From the NCBI RefSeq assembly GCF_964340395.1, contig NC_135566.1:2968501-2990000 (forward strand): 21,500 bases of DNA, read 5' to 3'. The translations under genes and the position numbers were made by a program. Each line of letters opens with the position of its first letter. Positions within the stretch are counted from its first letter, which is position 1. The DNA comes from Glandiceps talaboti. Lineage: Eukaryota > Hemichordata > Enteropneusta > Spengelidae. Positions 19,301 through 21,500 of the stretch are shown here, in pieces. Under the pieces are notes generated by a model, which was not told where the DNA came from, ran no database searches, and saw only the letters and a list, made by a program, of their open reading frames with translations.

Positions 19301-19798
19301 TGTGTGATGACAGTACTAAGACGACAACTTTGGTTTGTATATATTGCGTGCTGCATGATCTGACAAGCTATTCGCATAAAGGCAAGTGTCTGAAAGGGCA
19401 ATTGCAATTTTAAAAGACAGGGATACACAGTTATTTTAAAATCACCACAGGGGAAATGGAAAGCAGGAAGGGTATAATCTCTTGTCATTTCTGCATGTTT
19501 CAACAACAGAAGAATCTAACAGAAGGTTTACACTGTAATTCTTATAACCCGGACAGCAGATAAGAACATAGCTTTAGGTCTCCCTTTATTAAACTGTACA
19601 AATCAATGTTCGATCATAGAATTCCAAAAAAACATCACTGTATTTTGATGACATGACAGGATGACATGTTCTTAAAAAAAATGAACAGTTCACTTATGTA
19701 AAATAATTATATTATATTTTGAATGTGTGTGTTGTGTTTGTACGTTCGTTTGTATTTTCGCCACGACTTACTGATCGACTGTTTATTTGTTTGTTTCA

Positions 19799-19800
<2 letters not shown>
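16330..19800. other. Long AT-rich stretch without recognised genes
   Basis: About 3.4 kb of stop-dense DNA. Minor observations are a GCTGGGGCAGCTGGG string near 16540, a CRE-like TGATGTCA with an inverted CCAAT box near 16880-16905, a GGCGCGCC site at 16681, and an A9 run near 18738. The 71-codon minus frame at 19291-19506 lacks splice sites and motifs. Confidence 0.45.
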
Positions 19801-19896
<96 letters not shown>

Positions 19897-19924
19897 GGGC
19901 GGGCGGGCGGGCTGGCTGGCTGGC

Positions 19925-20020
<96 letters not shown>

Positions 20021-20068
20021 TGACTGACTGACTGACTGACTGACTGACTGACTGACTGACTGATTGAT
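19801..20068. repeat. Compound tetranucleotide microsatellite, 67 units
   Basis: All in one period-4 register: TGAT x24 (19801-19896), GGGC x4 (19897-19912), TGGC x3 (19913-19924), AGAC x24 (19925-20020), TGAC x10 (20021-20060) and TGAT x2 (20061-20068). The minus-strand frame of SVSQ/SVCL/SINQ repeats across it exists only because none of the units makes a stop in that frame. Confidence 0.97.
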
Positions 20069-21500
20069 TAGAGAAGATCGTCACGACGCAGTCATGGAAT
20101 ATATCAAGCCTAACTGGTAAAACGCTGTCTGACTGAAGTTTAGCTGATGATGAATAAGGCTAGCATTTTGTGAGTGCTTCTCTTCTGAATTCGACTATCA
20201 TTCCTTTCACATTTCATCCATCCATCCACTTACTCAACTGTTTCAACCAAATGCATCACAGTATTGATAAGATAACGTGTAAAAACCAACTAATTTATCA
20301 TATTATAGAAAATCTAATGAAAATAATTTTGTATTGTATTTTACATTACCAATTTATTCAGTCTCTTAGCTTTGCACACGAGTGTTGCAGTGTTTGACTA
20401 GTTGAACATTCACCTATCCCGTATTAACAATACATTGTCATGGCAACACAATTGTGACGCTATCAATTATGTAATGATCTTACAGTTTTCCCCCACCGAA
20501 TATTAAGCCGATGGCATACCAAAATAAAACGAAAATGGATTATGGAAATATTTTGAGTCAGTTATTAACTTACACCGAGTAATTTGACGGTATGTTCAAT
20601 ACCTGTTTAGATTACGGTTAGATTCGGACGCGTCAATAGCATTTATAGTAATCAGCTGATGATATGTAGCCATCGTAAAATGCGTCGTGGCTTTAATTTA
20701 TTGGCGGGAAAGGACAAAATAATATATTAGTATTAAAATATTTACATCAACTAGATTACACGGGGAATCGGAAGATAGGCTTACAGTAATCATATCATAT
20801 TTGTCATATATGTATGGTTATGTTTTGATATGTTTCATACATTGCCTTCAGCCCTATCAATGACGTGGGAGGTCTTAGTCTTACACAAGCAAGGACAATA
20901 TTCCAAGTACATAAAGGGATCTCGTTGCCTCCTACACTCTTTTTCCCTATGTTAAATTACAGAGTAATGGCGAAGCGTTGTGACATTACCAAGATATAAT
21001 TTAAAAGGAAAATGACAAAATAACACAACAGGTAATAATTGACTAATTATCAACAACAGAGAAAATAGGCAAATGATTACTAATACTGCAAATAATGCAG
21101 CTTGTCATAAATATCAAGAGCAGTGGCCGAAATACTCAACTGTGAACTTAACTGAACGCACGAACAAATGTATGTAATTATTTGGATTCAAGCAGTGTGA
21201 AATAAAACTATTGTAAGACAGCAAGTGTGGGAATTAATAAGTCCTGTTTCTACTTTTCTCACCGACACTACCGGGTTTAATGTTATCAAGGTATACTAGA
21301 ATGTTTTATGTATGTAATGGAAGGGTGTGTTTATTGTGACTCTTCTAAATACAGTATTGGTGACTGAAGATCATAAATTGTTATTTTGATGCATTTGTTA
21401 GGTTGGTTGTTTTTGTCTTATTTGAATGCACTTCTTTTTCATCTTACATTTTATGACTAACACACAATGTATTTGTGATAGTACTACAGATTTACAAGAA
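20069..21500. other. AT-rich non-coding end of window
   Basis: No gene is recognised. The only motif noted is the E2F-like site at 20701. Confidence 0.45.
20701..20711 (+). promoter_or_regulatory. E2F-like site
   Basis: TTGGCGGGAAA is a textbook E2F/DP sequence. It stands in AT-rich DNA with no adjacent exon, so a regulatory role is only a possibility. Confidence 0.25.

Noticed and set aside
19707-20084. 125-codon minus frame of SVSQ/SVCL/SINQ repeats
   Set aside because: It follows the tetranucleotide array exactly and has no non-repeat coding content.

Overview
This is AT-rich, gene-poor nuclear DNA from a metazoan, most likely a marine invertebrate. The evidence is the absence of packed long ORFs, the GT-AG exon structure of the best coding candidates, long pure microsatellites, homopolymer G/C runs, fold-back and MITE-like elements, and short interspersed repeats of a style I associate with molluscs, brachiopods, hemichordates and lancelets. 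I cannot assign a phylum from sequence alone. There is no bacterial-style operon, CRISPR array, rRNA or convincing tRNA gene.

Layout. At about 1-750 there is probable dispersed repeat and intron or intergenic DNA. The best gene candidate is a minus-strand first coding exon (1142 down to 752). It encodes a short basic cytoplasmic tail, one signal-anchor helix and a polar stem, and ends at a consensus splice donor. This resembles the start of a Golgi-type type II membrane protein. From 1.4 to 6.2 kb I see mainly repeats: two copies of a 31-base quasi-palindrome carrying nuclear-receptor-like half-sites, a (TTTG)10 tract at the 3' end of an apparent minus-strand retroelement, a 541-base terminal-inverted-repeat element, and a two-unit interspersed repeat ending in a hairpin. 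From 6.2 to 10.1 kb the DNA is mostly unique. It holds RFX X-box-like motifs, a GC-homopolymer element that resembles an hAT-type MITE, an exact 47-base direct repeat, and two weak exon candidates.

From 10.1 to 12.7 kb there are two related palindromes (one perfect over 40 bases), a candidate minus-strand internal exon (about 11297-11188), a 30-base tandem duplication, a candidate plus-strand terminal exon (12120-12224) followed by two AATAAA signals, and a scrap of non-LTR reverse transcriptase. From 13.3 to 15.2 kb lies a repeat nest: a 45-base inverted pair with an 11-base G run in each arm, enclosing two diverged copies of a 250-350 base unit. The last 6 kb carries three large microsatellites, two of them compound with several motifs kept in one register, and otherwise featureless AT-rich DNA.

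No coherent multi-gene system is visible, so I make no claim of one. The most distinctive structures are the palindromes near 10.1-10.6 kb, the TIR element at 4345-4885, the repeat nest at 13.4-15.2 kb, and the register-preserving compound microsatellites. Long reading frames through the microsatellites are artefacts.
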